From contig SVFT01000011.1 in NCBI GenBank assembly GCA_015056735.1, positions 1 to 64,000 of the forward strand: a stretch of 64,000 nucleotides of DNA, given 5' to 3'. The stretch comes from Lachnospiraceae bacterium (GTDB lineage: Bacteria; Bacillota; Clostridia; Lachnospirales; Lachnospiraceae). The notes below the pieces were generated by a model. It did no database searches and was not told where the DNA came from. It saw only the letters and a list, made by a program, of their open reading frames with translations. The stretch's first letter is position 1; each line of letters opens with the position of its first letter. Positions 56,315 through 64,000 of the stretch are shown in pieces. The position numbers were made by a program, and so were the translations under genes.

Positions 56315-57799
56315 TCATTTCAAACTCATGCGTCCATATAAGATTGTCATATCCACGATCTTCTGTGCAAGATCTTCTGTAAGTGCGTCCCCTTTCATGC
56401 GCCACTCCCAATTGCCACCGAGAGTGGACGGCGTGTTCATCCGCGCCCAGCCGTCAAGCCCCAGATAATCCTGCATCGGGATGATAACGGTATCGGCCAC
56501 GCTCGAAAGCGCACACCGAATCAGATCCCAGTGTACATTACGTGTATTCTTAATATTCAGATAGTGTCTTAAATATGCCTGATCCTTCCGGTTAAGCGAC
56601 TTGTACCAATGCACGGTCGTATCATTATCATGTGTTCCGGTATAGACGATGCAGTTCCTGACGTGATTATGTGGCAGATAGCTGCTCTCATCACCGTAGT
56701 AGAATGCAAACTGCAGGATCTTCATGCCGGGATATCCCGTTTTCTTTACAAGCCTGTTTACAGCAGGCGTCAGGATACCAAGATCCTCTGCGATGATGCG
56801 GATCCCCTTACATTCACTCTTGATCATACGAAAGAAATCGTATCCCGGCCCTTCTTCCCAATGTCCGTTCTCCGCTGTCTCGTCTCCGTACGGAACAGAC
56901 CAGTAGGATTCAAAACCTCTGAAATGATCGATGCGAATAATATCGTAGATACCGGCGCAGTGGCGGATCCTTCGAAGCCACCATTCGTAGCCGGACTTCT
57001 TGTGATAAGACCAATCATACAAGGGATTGCCCCAGAGCTGGCCTGTAGCGGAAAAGGCATCTGGCGGAACACCGGCCACACCGCTTGGGATCATCTTTCG
57101 ATCCAGCTGGAACTGCTTTGGATCCGCCCATGTGTCGGCGCTGTCAAACGCCACATAGATCGGGATATCGCCGATGATCGTAATCCCCTTCTTGTTGGCA
57201 TACGCCTTCAGGCGCTTCCACTGCTTATCGAAATGATATTGCTGGAACTGATAGAACGCAATCTCTTCGGAAAGTTCCTTACGATAGCGATCAACAGCCG
57301 TCTTCTTACGGAAACGGATATCCTCATCCCAAAGATTCCAGGAAAGACCCTTGAATCGGCCCTTCAATGCCATATAAAGCGCATAGTCTGGAAGCCATGT
57401 CGCGTTTGCGGAGACAAATTCCAGATAGGATGCATCTGTACGAAGCTCACTGTTTGCAAAAGCAATACGAAGCAGCTTCATGCGATTACGCCCGATCTTC
57501 TCATAATCCACTTTCTGCGGATCCGTTCCAAAATCAAAGCGGTCGCAATCCTTACGCGTAAGAAGCCCCTCTTGTATAAGGGTCTCCGGATCGATGAAGT
57601 ACGGATTCCCGGCAAATGTTGAAAAGGACTGATACGGTGAATCACCGTATCCGGTCGGTCCAAGCGGCAGGATCTGCCAATGCTTCTGACCTGCAGTGAC
57701 CAGAAAATCAACAAAGTCATATGCCTCCTTGGAAAAGCATCCGATCCCATATCGGGAAGGGAGACTCGATACTGCCAACAGTACACCGCTTGTTCTCAT
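56315..57799 (-). CDS. malQ: 4-alpha-glucanotransferase (amylomaltase)
   Basis: A 494-residue GH77 enzyme that transfers maltodextrin segments in maltose and glycogen metabolism. Motifs: SSLPSRYGIGCFSKEAYDF, GDIPIYVAFDSADTWA, the catalytic Asp in IIRIDHFRGFESYW, the acid Glu in IIAEDLG and the third carboxylate in GTHDNDT. Length is typical. AAAGGAAAGGA lies upstream of the ATG. It begins 16 bases after recX, an unusual partner. Confidence 0.96.
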   Translation of the reverse strand: MRTSGVLLAVSSLPSRYGIGCFSKEAYDFVDFLVTAGQKHWQILPLGPTGYGDSPYQSFSTFAGNPYFIDPETLIQEGLLTRKDCDRFDFGTDPQKVDYEKIGRNRMKLLRIAFANSELRTDASYLEFVSANATWLPDYALYMALKGRFKGLSWNLWDEDIRFRKKTAVDRYRKELSEEIAFYQFQQYHFDKQWKRLKAYANKKGITIIGDIPIYVAFDSADTWADPKQFQLDRKMIPSGVAGVPPDAFSATGQLWGNPLYDWSYHKKSGYEWWLRRIRHCAGIYDIIRIDHFRGFESYWSVPYGDETAENGHWEEGPGYDFFRMIKSECKGIRIIAEDLGILTPAVNRLVKKTGYPGMKILQFAFYYGDESSYLPHNHVRNCIVYTGTHDNDTTVHWYKSLNRKDQAYLRHYLNIKNTRNVHWDLIRCALSSVADTVIIPMQDYLGLDGWARMNTPSTLGGNWEWRMKGDALTEDLAQKIVDMTILYGRMSLK

Positions 57800-57815
57800 C
57801 CGTCCGTCCTTTCCT

Positions 57816-58433
57816 TTATTGATCTAATTGTTTCATTACATCCAAAACCGTTGAAAGAGAGAAACCCTTTCTGACAAGATGTGCGATCTGTCGCTCCCGA
57901 TCCTTTTCGGTACTGCCCTGCGGATCATAACGCCGCTTCTTTAAAAGATCCAAAACGACCACATGATCATCCGACAGCTCCTCTGCATCTTCCATGCGTG
58001 AAAACGCATCGGCGATCGTCTCCCGTGAGATCCCTTTCTGACTCAGTTTATGCTCGATCTCCTTGCGGGAGTGTGCACCCATCTGAGAGCGGATAAAGTT
58101 CTCCGCATACAGATCATCATCCACATAGTGAAACGATCCCACATACGATAAAGCATGATCAGCAAGCTCTTCCGGATAGCCACCATCAAGCAGCTTATCC
58201 TTCAGCTGCTTCATTGAGTAAGGTCTTTGCAGAAGAAGCTTCAGGGCACGCGCCTTAACACGTTTATAAAGGATCTCATCGTAGATCTTCTGAATCATCC
58301 GGCGATCCAATTGCATACCGGGTTCGATATGATATAACGGCAATTCGCCTTTGTATAATACAAAGGCGAATGTCTCATCTGTGATGATCCGGAATCGATC
58401 TTTACCGAGAGGTATCAGCTCTCTTACGATCAT
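57816..58433 (-). CDS. recX: RecX regulatory protein
   Basis: A 205-residue, mostly helical protein that binds RecA filaments and limits RecA activity. Tandem three-helix repeats are visible ([19 protein letters not shown], then [15 protein letters not shown] and [19 protein letters not shown]). The ATG overlaps the recA stop as ATGA, so both proteins are made together and under the same SOS control. Confidence 0.94.
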   Translation of the reverse strand: MIVRELIPLGKDRFRIITDETFAFVLYKGELPLYHIEPGMQLDRRMIQKIYDEILYKRVKARALKLLLQRPYSMKQLKDKLLDGGYPEELADHALSYVGSFHYVDDDLYAENFIRSQMGAHSRKEIEHKLSQKGISRETIADAFSRMEDAEELSDDHVVVLDLLKKRRYDPQGSTEKDRERQIAHLVRKGFSLSTVLDVMKQLDQ

Positions 58434-59440
58434 TCTTCTTCACTCCCGTCGAGGCCATATGCCGCACGGACACGCGCCTCAATCTCATCGCAAACATTCG
58501 GGTTATCACGCAGATACTGCTTTGCGCTCTCACGGCCCTGTGCGATCTTATCCCCTTCATAAGAATACCAGGAACCGCTCTTGCTTACGATGCTCTTCTC
58601 TACGGCCAGATCGATGATATCTCCTTCTTTGGAGATGCCCTGACCGAAAATGATATCAAACTCAGCCTCTTTAAACGGCGGAGCGACTTTATTCTTAACT
58701 ACTTTGACGCGAGTGTGATTTCCGATCACTTCACCGCCCTGTTTCAATGTCTCGATCCTTCTGACATCCATACGCACGGATGCATAGAACTTCAATGCAC
58801 GACCGCCGGTCGTTGTCTCGGGATTGCCGAACATCACGCCGACTTTTTCGCGCAGCTGATTGATGAAAACGACCGTACAGTTGGATTTGCTGATCACGCC
58901 CGTCAGCTTTCGAAGCGCCTGCGACATCAGACGTGCCTGCAGACCGACATGTGAATCGCCCATATCCCCATCAATCTCTGCTCGCGGGACGAGCGCAGCA
59001 ACAGAATCGACTACCACGATATCGATCGCACCGGAACGAACCATCGTCTCCGTGATCTCGAGTGCCTGCTCACCGCAGTCAGGCTGCGAGATATAGAGGT
59101 TATCGATATCCACACCGATGTTCTTCGCATAAACAGGGTCAAGTGCATGCTCTGCATCAATGAATCCCGCAATACCGCCACGTCTCTGCACTTCAGCGAT
59201 CATGTGAAGCGTAACGGTTGTCTTACCACTGGATTCGGGACCGTAGATCTCGATCACTCTTCCCTTGGGGATACCACCGAGACCAAGTGCGATATCTAGG
59301 CTCAAAGAACCTGTCGGTATCGTCTCGATATCCATCTGTGCTCTGGAATCACCGAGCTTCATAACGGCTCCTTTTCCGAACTGACGCTCGATCTGCCCAA
59401 GAGCCGCATCCAATGCTTTTAATCTATCTTCTTTTTCCAT
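58430..59440 (-). CDS. recA: Recombinase RecA
   Basis: A 336-residue DNA strand-exchange protein and SOS co-protease. Walker [10 protein letters not shown], Walker [16 protein letters not shown]2 loop region [22 protein letters not shown] (read in parts) and the acidic C-terminus (GSEEE) are present. The ATG at 59440 has AAAGGAG upstream; a start 11 codons earlier would lie in the promoter leader. Two LexA-type boxes sit in the promoter. Confidence 0.98.
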   Translation of the reverse strand: MEKEDRLKALDAALGQIERQFGKGAVMKLGDSRAQMDIETIPTGSLSLDIALGLGGIPKGRVIEIYGPESSGKTTVTLHMIAEVQRRGGIAGFIDAEHALDPVYAKNIGVDIDNLYISQPDCGEQALEITETMVRSGAIDIVVVDSVAALVPRAEIDGDMGDSHVGLQARLMSQALRKLTGVISKSNCTVVFINQLREKVGVMFGNPETTTGGRALKFYASVRMDVRRIETLKQGGEVIGNHTRVKVVKNKVAPPFKEAEFDIIFGQGISKEGDIIDLAVEKSIVSKSGSWYSYEGDKIAQGRESAKQYLRDNPNVCDEIEARVRAAYGLDGSEEE

Positions 59441-59467
59441 GTGAAATCTCCTTTTATGACAGGTAGT

Positions 59468-59504
59468 GAACAAATGTTCTGTTTAGAGAATAAAACATTT
59501 GTTC
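59468..59504. promoter_or_regulatory. LexA/DinR (SOS) boxes of recA
   Basis: GAACAAATGTTC (59468-59479) is a perfect gram-positive SOS palindrome. AAACATTTGTTC (59493-59504) is a near match lying between -35 and -10. LexA bound to either would repress recA until DNA damage. Confidence 0.85.
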
Positions 59505-59515
59505 GATTTTGTCAA
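59487..59515 (-). promoter_or_regulatory. recA promoter
   Basis: Minus strand: -35 TTGACA (59510-59515), 17 bases, -10 TATTCT (59487-59492). Confidence 0.85.
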
Positions 59516-59537
59516 ATTGTTTTTTATAAATTATCAT

Positions 59538-59569
59538 CCGAAAGCGGGGCGCTGACTTCCCGCTTTCGG
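59538..59569 (-). terminator. Probable terminator before recA
   Basis: Perfect 11-base arms CCGAAAGCGGG/CCCGCTTTCGG with a ten-base loop. The following minus-strand sequence is A/T-rich but without a strong T run. Confidence 0.55.
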
Positions 59570-59595
59570 TATGAACCGTATTTTTATCGTTCGGA

Positions 59596-60591
59596 TTATG
59601 ATCTTGAAATGAATTTCTGATAATCTTTGTATGTAACAGTAACCCAGCCACTGTTTTCAAGATTTGCGTAATTGATGCCCACTTCCATTCCAAGGGGCGT
59701 ATAGAAAGCGATCAATGTAGAGGGATCGGTCAGATACTCGCGGATCTGACGATCTGAGCTTTTGGAAACAACATCCAGCTCTCCGTTCTGGCGTTCGCAG
59801 CGCTGTTTGAAGTCCGCAGCGAAACCGTCATCGACCGAAAGGATACCGGTGTTGTCCAGGATCACACCGTTTCGTACATCGATGTTCATCGGAAGCAGAT
59901 CCACAAAGTATGCCCCGGGGAACGCAACATACTCATCAAAAACGATGCTGATCACATCTTCATCGTTGTATGTCACGTAAGCCGTTACATAAGCTGTATA
60001 GGAATCGGTGTACTCGGCAAGCTTGGAATTCTTGGGAAATTCCTCCGCATAGTACATCGCCGCTTTTTTGATCTGCTCGTTGATCTTGTCGATATTCGGG
60101 ATCTTGCTGTCTGTGATCTCATAATAATTCGCGATGATGTCCACACCGTGCTCTTCATCGGAATTGGAATACGATTTGGAATGAAACCGGTAAGGAACAT
60201 TCTCGTCAATCGCGTTCGCGATCTTTTTATAATAGGTGTCCGTAGAACGGGGAATGTATTCTTCTTCCTCCTCAGGGATCTCTTCAGCCGGTGCTTCGCT
60301 GCCTGGGGCAGACTTCTCCCCTTCTTCGGGGCGCACATCACCGGAAGCCGGAGCATCCGCCTGCGGTGCCTGTTGCAAAACAGGCGGCGCTGTCTGCTCA
60401 AAAGCAGGACGCTGCGATTCGCTGCGTTCATTCAGGCGTGTTAAAAGATAGTGCGTCACAAAACCTGCGATAAAGCAAAGAACCATCATCTGCAAAACGG
60501 CCATAATACCGAATGCAATCGCAAGGACACGCCATACGCTGCTACTGTCCTGTCTTCTTTCATTTGATCCGTTTTGGATGTGTTCGTTCAT
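59596..60591 (-). CDS. Membrane protein with a DUF3298-like C-terminus
   Basis: A 331-residue protein with one N-terminal membrane helix (about 20-47) and a long Pro/Glu/Ala-rich linker (about 55-120). The C-terminal domain (about 120-331) resembles the DUF4163/DUF3298 type, with AFPGAYFVDLLPMNIDVRNG and a terminal PLGMEVGINY followed by VTYKDYQKFI. It is thus related in layout to the lipoprotein at 32197-33033. GGGGAA lies upstream of the ATG. It begins three bases after pncC and closes the cluster before recA. Function unknown. Confidence 0.75.
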   Translation of the reverse strand: MNEHIQNGSNERRQDSSSVWRVLAIAFGIMAVLQMMVLCFIAGFVTHYLLTRLNERSESQRPAFEQTAPPVLQQAPQADAPASGDVRPEEGEKSAPGSEAPAEEIPEEEEEYIPRSTDTYYKKIANAIDENVPYRFHSKSYSNSDEEHGVDIIANYYEITDSKIPNIDKINEQIKKAAMYYAEEFPKNSKLAEYTDSYTAYVTAYVTYNDEDVISIVFDEYVAFPGAYFVDLLPMNIDVRNGVILDNTGILSVDDGFAADFKQRCERQNGELDVVSKSSDRQIREYLTDPSTLIAFYTPLGMEVGINYANLENSGWVTVTYKDYQKFISRS

Positions 60592-60594
60592 GTC

Positions 60595-61077
60595 TTATTC
60601 CCCGCATCTTTTGAGAATCATTTTTTGTGCTAACCGAAGTGCTTCCGCCGCAGCGCTCTTTCTGATGTTCTCACGGTCTCCATCAAAGCGGCACTCCTTC
60701 ACGCGGACTTTTCCGCGCACAAAAATGCCGATATACACAAGGCCGACCGGCTTTTCATCCGTTCCGCCGTCGGGACCCGCAAGCCCTGTTACGGAGATCG
60801 CGACATCTGCCTTTTCGCGCTTGGCGGCGCCTTGGGCCATCTCTGCGGCGACCTTGTCACTGACTGCCGTGAACTTTTTTAACGTCTTCTTACGTACGCC
60901 AAGGATCCGATGCTTCGCTTTATCCGAATACGTGATATACCCCGCTTTCAGATATGACGATACGCCCGGAACATTGATCAGCGTCGCAGCAACGAGCCCT
61001 CCCGTGCAGGATTCGGCCGTTGTGATCTTCAGATCATATTTTGCAAGAAGCTCTACTACTCTTTCTTCAGATGTCAT
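60595..61077 (-). CDS. pncC: Nicotinamide-nucleotide amidohydrolase (CinA C-terminal type)
   Basis: A 160-residue protein equal to the C-terminal domain of CinA, which converts nicotinamide mononucleotide to nicotinate mononucleotide in pyridine nucleotide salvage. TAESCTGGLVAATLINVPG and SVTGLAGPDGGTDEKPVGLVYIG (in parts) are characteristic. The N-terminal MoCF-like domain of full CinA is absent. It overlaps pgsA by 11 bases. The position next to recA is common in Firmicutes. Confidence 0.93.
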   Translation of the reverse strand: MTSEERVVELLAKYDLKITTAESCTGGLVAATLINVPGVSSYLKAGYITYSDKAKHRILGVRKKTLKKFTAVSDKVAAEMAQGAAKREKADVAISVTGLAGPDGGTDEKPVGLVYIGIFVRGKVRVKECRFDGDRENIRKSAAAEALRLAQKMILKRCGE

Positions 61078-61627
61078 TGCCGTTCTTCCCTAAGATCAGT
61101 GTCCTGTTCTTGATCAGATAATCGATCAGCGAAATGATGGTAAGTGCAACGGCGATCCATTTTACGATCACCTGCAGCGGCATCAGTACTTCCAGACTTA
61201 CGATCATCATACCGATCATGATCATCTGAAATACTGTTTTAAACTTGCCCCAATAGCTTGCGGAGATCACAACGCCTGCTGTGGTAGCAAGCTGTCGGAC
61301 ACCGCTGATGATAAACTCGCGCGCGATGATCACGATCGCGATCCATGCTTCGAGCTTCCCCTGATACGTCAGACAGATGAGTGCCGAAGAAACAAGGAGC
61401 TTGTCAGCCAGCGGGTCCATCAGCTTGCCGAAGTTGGTAACAAGATTGTATCTTCGCGCAATTTTTCCATCCAGAAGATCTGTCAGGGATGCAATGATAA
61501 ACAGTGCCAGCGCAACCCACGGATCCGCCGCACCAAAGATCGGTCTGACGGGCGGAACGAGCATAAAGACCACAAAAAACGGGATCATGAGCACACGCAG
61601 CATTGTCAGCTTATTCGGAATATTCAT
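61067..61627 (-). CDS. pgsA: CDP-diacylglycerol-glycerol-3-phosphate 3-phosphatidyltransferase
   Basis: A 186-residue membrane enzyme making phosphatidylglycerol phosphate. The CDP-alcohol phosphotransferase motif DLLDGKIARRYNLVTNFGKLMDPLADK (read in parts; DGxxAR...G...D...D) lies at about 52-78, and four to five helices are seen. The ATG at 61627 has AGGAG upstream and overlaps the rimO end by 17 bases. Confidence 0.96.
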   Translation of the reverse strand: MNIPNKLTMLRVLMIPFFVVFMLVPPVRPIFGAADPWVALALFIIASLTDLLDGKIARRYNLVTNFGKLMDPLADKLLVSSALICLTYQGKLEAWIAIVIIAREFIISGVRQLATTAGVVISASYWGKFKTVFQMIMIGMMIVSLEVLMPLQVIVKWIAVALTIISLIDYLIKNRTLILGKNGNDI

Positions 61628-62963
61628 CAAAAATCTCTCCTATCAAGTCATAATCGTTTGAGCCTGTTACTTTGACTTTGACAAAATCACCGGTCATCAG
61701 AGATGCATGGGTATGGATAAAAACAAAACCATCCACATTCGGTGCGTCGCGATAAGTCCTTGCGATATAAACATCCTCATCCGCAAGCTTTCCTTCAACC
61801 ATTGCATCCATCACCCGGCCGGCCATGGCAGCACCGCTTTCTGAAATGATCTCCTGCTGCAATGTCATGATCTCATCTCGGCGGAATTCCTTTACTTCCT
61901 CCTCGATCTGGTCGGGCATATCATAAGCTGCAGTATCTTCCTCTCTGGAATAGGTGAAGACACCGAGCCTGTCAAATTCAATATCATTTACAAAGCGGTA
62001 CAGCTCTTCAAAATCTTCCTGTGTCTCTCCGGGAAAACCGGTGATCAGGCTGGTGCGAAGACAAATGTCCGGGATACGCGCTCTAAGGGATGCGATCCTG
62101 CCTCGAAGCTCCGTTTCATTTGTTCTTCTGCCCATCCTGGCCAAAACGGAATCGCTCGCGTGCTGGACCGGCATGTCCAGATAATGGCAGATCTTCGGCT
62201 CATCATGTATAACCTCAATGAGTTCGTCCGTGATCTCTTCCGGATAACAGTAAAGGATCCGGATCCAGTAAAACCCGGGGATCTTGCACAGTTTTCGAAG
62301 AAGTGCGGGAAGGCACTTTTTCCCATAAAGATCTTTGCCGTAAACGGTCGTCTCCTGCGCTACCAGGATCAGCTCTTTCACGCCGCTTTTAGCAAGATCT
62401 TCCGCCTGCTTAAGAAGCTCTTCCATCGGAACGCTTCTATACTGACCGCGGATCCTCGGGATCGCGCAGTACGTGCAGTGCTTATCGCATCCTTCGGCGA
62501 TCTTTAGATAGGCATAGTGCCCGCCGGTCGTCAAAACACGCTTTCCTTCGTACTGCGGCATCGGTGCGGAGATATCGTTGAAAAAAGCAGGCTTCTGTCC
62601 CCGTAGCGCACGGTCCAGAGCATCAGCGATCGACTCGGTCGCCGTAACGCCGACAAGGCCGTCGACTTCCGGGATCTCATCTTTCATCTCATCCCGATAT
62701 CGCTGTGCAAGACAGCCGGCTACCACGATCGCCTTAAGCCTGCCGGCTTTTTTAAGCTCGACCATCTCAAGGATCGTATTGATACTCTCTTCTTTTGCAT
62801 CCAGGATAAAACTGCATGTATTGATAACGACGGCATCAGCCTCGTTTGCATCGTCTGTAAAGGCGTATCCGCGTAAACGAAGGACGCCAAGCATGTATTC
62901 CGAATCCGCCAGGTTCTTATCACATCCAAGCGAGATAAAATGTACCTTTAAAACATCATTCAT
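61611..62963 (-). CDS. rimO: Ribosomal protein S12 methylthiotransferase RimO
   Basis: A 450-residue radical SAM enzyme that methylthiolates Asp of ribosomal protein S12. In order: UPF0004 domain with cysteines in ISLGCDKNLADSEYMLG, NTCSF and VAGCLAQRY; the radical SAM motif CDKHCTYCAIPRIRG; and a C-terminal TRAM domain (about 385-450). The ribosome binding site is weak. A hairpin lies between it and rpoZ. Confidence 0.96.
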   Translation of the reverse strand: MNDVLKVHFISLGCDKNLADSEYMLGVLRLRGYAFTDDANEADAVVINTCSFILDAKEESINTILEMVELKKAGRLKAIVVAGCLAQRYRDEMKDEIPEVDGLVGVTATESIADALDRALRGQKPAFFNDISAPMPQYEGKRVLTTGGHYAYLKIAEGCDKHCTYCAIPRIRGQYRSVPMEELLKQAEDLAKSGVKELILVAQETTVYGKDLYGKKCLPALLRKLCKIPGFYWIRILYCYPEEITDELIEVIHDEPKICHYLDMPVQHASDSVLARMGRRTNETELRGRIASLRARIPDICLRTSLITGFPGETQEDFEELYRFVNDIEFDRLGVFTYSREEDTAAYDMPDQIEEEVKEFRRDEIMTLQQEIISESGAAMAGRVMDAMVEGKLADEDVYIARTYRDAPNVDGFVFIHTHASLMTGDFVKVKVTGSNDYDLIGEIFDEYSE

Positions 62964-62980
62964 ATAATCATCTTATAGCC

Positions 62981-63013
62981 AAATAAAGAGAAATTCCATA
63001 AGAATTTCTCTTT
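62981..63013 (-). terminator. Hairpin between rpoZ and rimO
   Basis: Perfect 12-base arms (AAAGAGAAATTC and complement) with a five-base loop; on the minus strand it is followed by TTTATTTGG. It may attenuate transcription into rimO. Confidence 0.65.
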
Positions 63014-63025
63014 TTGGGTAGTTCC

Positions 63026-63256
63026 TTAATCTTCATCTGATAAAATCTGGATCTTCGACTGATTCAGCTCTTCAACCGCAACGGAAAGGGGCTTTTTGCC
63101 TTCCGCATCTACCAGCGGTTCAGCGCCGTCGATCAGCTGTCTGGCTCTTTTGGACGTCGCCATTACAATGGAATAACGGCTGCTGACTACCGGGGTCTCA
63201 TTCTCGCTGTCTGCATTTACGACCTTCATAAGATCGGTGTAAGATGGATGTAACAT
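63026..63256 (-). CDS. rpoZ: RNA polymerase omega subunit
   Basis: A 76-residue subunit that helps assemble RNA polymerase. It contains the conserved SSRYSIVMATSKRARQLIDG and a C-terminal KPLSVAVEELNQSKI. It follows gmk by two bases, the usual gmk-rpoZ pairing. AAAGGAG precedes the ATG. Confidence 0.94.
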   Translation of the reverse strand: MLHPSYTDLMKVVNADSENETPVVSSRYSIVMATSKRARQLIDGAEPLVDAEGKKPLSVAVEELNQSKIQILSDED

Positions 63257-63258
63257 AA

Positions 63259-63894
63259 TTATTCTCCTTTCGCCAGCGCTTTCAGCTGGTTCCTGATTAG
63301 ATTGATAAAATCATTATTGCGTAAAGGTGCGTTCTTCGCGCACTGGATGATCCTGTGTGTCTCTTCCGTAGCGCGATCCGCATCGTCATTGATCACAATA
63401 TAGTCGTATTGTTCGATTCCCTCGGACTCTTCACCGGCACGTCTCATTCTCTTGGCAATGACTTCCGGTGTCTCTGTGCCGCGTCCGATCAGGCGTCTCT
63501 GAAGCTCCTCTGCCGAAGGCGGTGTTACAAAAAGAAGGAGCGCCTCCGGAAACCGCTTCTTGATCTGCAGTGCGCCCTGGATCTCGATCTCCAGGATCAC
63601 ATCCTTGCCTGCGTCAAGCTGCTGCTCAACGTACCTGCGCGGAGTTCCGTAATAATTGTCACAATAAAGCGCATGCTCGATGAGTAAGCCGTCTCTGATA
63701 TTCTGTTCGAACTGCTCTTTGGAAATGAAGAAGTACTCTCTTCCGTCCACTTCTCCGGGCCTGGGCGATCTGGTCGTCATCGAGATCGATAACGCGTACC
63801 GGTCGTATTCGCTGACCAGTTTTTTCATGATCGTCCCCTTTCCTGCACCGGCAAAGCCGGATACAACAACGAGGATCCCTCTGCGCTCAGTCAT
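63259..63894 (-). CDS. gmk: Guanylate kinase
   Basis: A 211-residue enzyme phosphorylating GMP to GDP. P-loop GFAGAGKGTIMKKL, the GMP-binding SMTTRSPRPGEVDGREYFF and the VILEIEIQGALQIKKRFPEA segment are all present. GGAGG lies upstream of the ATG. It is 14 bases after the yicC stop. Confidence 0.97.
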   Translation of the reverse strand: MTERRGILVVVSGFAGAGKGTIMKKLVSEYDRYALSISMTTRSPRPGEVDGREYFFISKEQFEQNIRDGLLIEHALYCDNYYGTPRRYVEQQLDAGKDVILEIEIQGALQIKKRFPEALLLFVTPPSAEELQRRLIGRGTETPEVIAKRMRRAGEESEGIEQYDYIVINDDADRATEETHRIIQCAKNAPLRNNDFINLIRNQLKALAKGE

Positions 63895-63908
63895 ACAAAA
63901 GCCTCCGT

Positions 63909-64000
63909 CTATTCGATATTCTGAATCTGCTCACGAACCTTTTCGATCTCGGTCTTCAGTTCGATCGCGCGATTGGAAATCTCAAGATCGGATGTTTTGG
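63909..64000 (-). CDS. yicC: YicC-family protein, C-terminal end only
   Basis: The frame entering from the right edge encodes the last 29 residues, with ISNRAIELKTEIEKVREQIQ and a final NIE before TAG at 63909. This is the typical C-terminus of YicC, an endoribonuclease-related protein that usually precedes gmk in Firmicutes. Here the remA gene often found between the two is absent. Confidence 0.9.
   Translation of the reverse strand, partial: KTSDLEISNRAIELKTEIEKVREQIQNIE

Noticed and set aside
56609..57622. A 337-codon open frame on the plus strand
   Set aside because: It is antisense to malQ, which has all catalytic motifs. It is a by-product of codon use on the other strand.
1..64000. 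CRISPR arrays, insertion sequences, tRNA genes or prophage
   Set aside because: No regularly spaced direct repeats, transposase motifs, tRNA cloverleaf or phage structural genes were seen on either strand.

Overview
The window looks like the chromosome of a Gram-positive anaerobe of the class Clostridia, most likely Lachnospiraceae. The reasons are a moderate GC content, strong AGGAGG-type ribosome binding sites, sigma-A promoters with 17-base spacers, the secG-rnr-smpB-ssrA rescue cluster, the yicC-gmk-rpoZ-rimO-pgsA-recA order, a [FeFe]-hydrogenase-like sensor and a gram-positive SOS box at recA. This assignment is an inference from gene content; no 16S sequence is present. Almost every gene is on the minus strand; the exceptions are a cation efflux gene and a PHP phosphatase gene.

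Layout from left to right. 1-265: a strong minus-strand promoter with an rRNA-operon-like leader running off the left edge. 266-7406: a probable five-gene operon (symporter with an ATPase-like N-terminus, hydrogenase-like chemoreceptor, MalY-type C-S lyase, histidine kinase, lipoprotein). 7597-11641: a broken alcohol dehydrogenase, an orphan response regulator, a small membrane protein and a c-di-GMP phosphodiesterase. 11717-21075: a ten-gene molybdenum cofactor operon (NCS2 permease, acetolactate decarboxylase, moeA, mobA-mobB fusion, MoeA-like protein, moaC, modA, modB, moaA, MOSC-MogA fusion). 21404-24810: ssrA, smpB, rnr, secG. 24905-28258: a YtrA-type GntR regulator with an ABC exporter. 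28444-33033: gpmI, cation efflux, a CAP-domain secreted protein and a DUF3298 lipoprotein. 33187-39787: a sugar ABC operon with a ROK regulator, ROK kinase and barrel-type glycosidase-like protein. 39969-45804: a peptide export locus of the NHLM type. 45934-49041: gapA, pgk, tpiA. 49288-54690: PHP phosphatase, xerD, an aminotransferase, a 36-residue membrane peptide and RNase Y. 54874-64000: a glycosyltransferase-like gene, malQ, recX, recA, a DUF3298-like protein, pncC, pgsA, rimO, rpoZ, gmk and the end of yicC.

The best candidate for an undescribed system is 39969-45804. It has two ABC transporters, one with an intact C39 leader peptidase, a membrane-fusion protein cut down to its membrane anchor, an ECF-type sigma factor, and a 64-residue precursor whose LSDDELELAAAG leader end precedes a 14-residue core. 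No modification enzyme is nearby, so the product may be an unmodified secreted or signalling peptide controlled by its own sigma factor. Two further signals sit in this locus: a 29-codon frame with a strong ribosome binding site ahead of the exporter, and a 54-codon coding-like frame without a start that overlaps the precursor gene. Other points of interest are the hydrogenase-like chemoreceptor, the symporter fusion, a two-component pair apparently separated by a gene block, and the gaps and odd members of the molybdenum cofactor operon.

All product names come from reading motifs by eye; no database search was run. Promoters and terminators were found by inspection. GATC is conspicuously frequent throughout the window.
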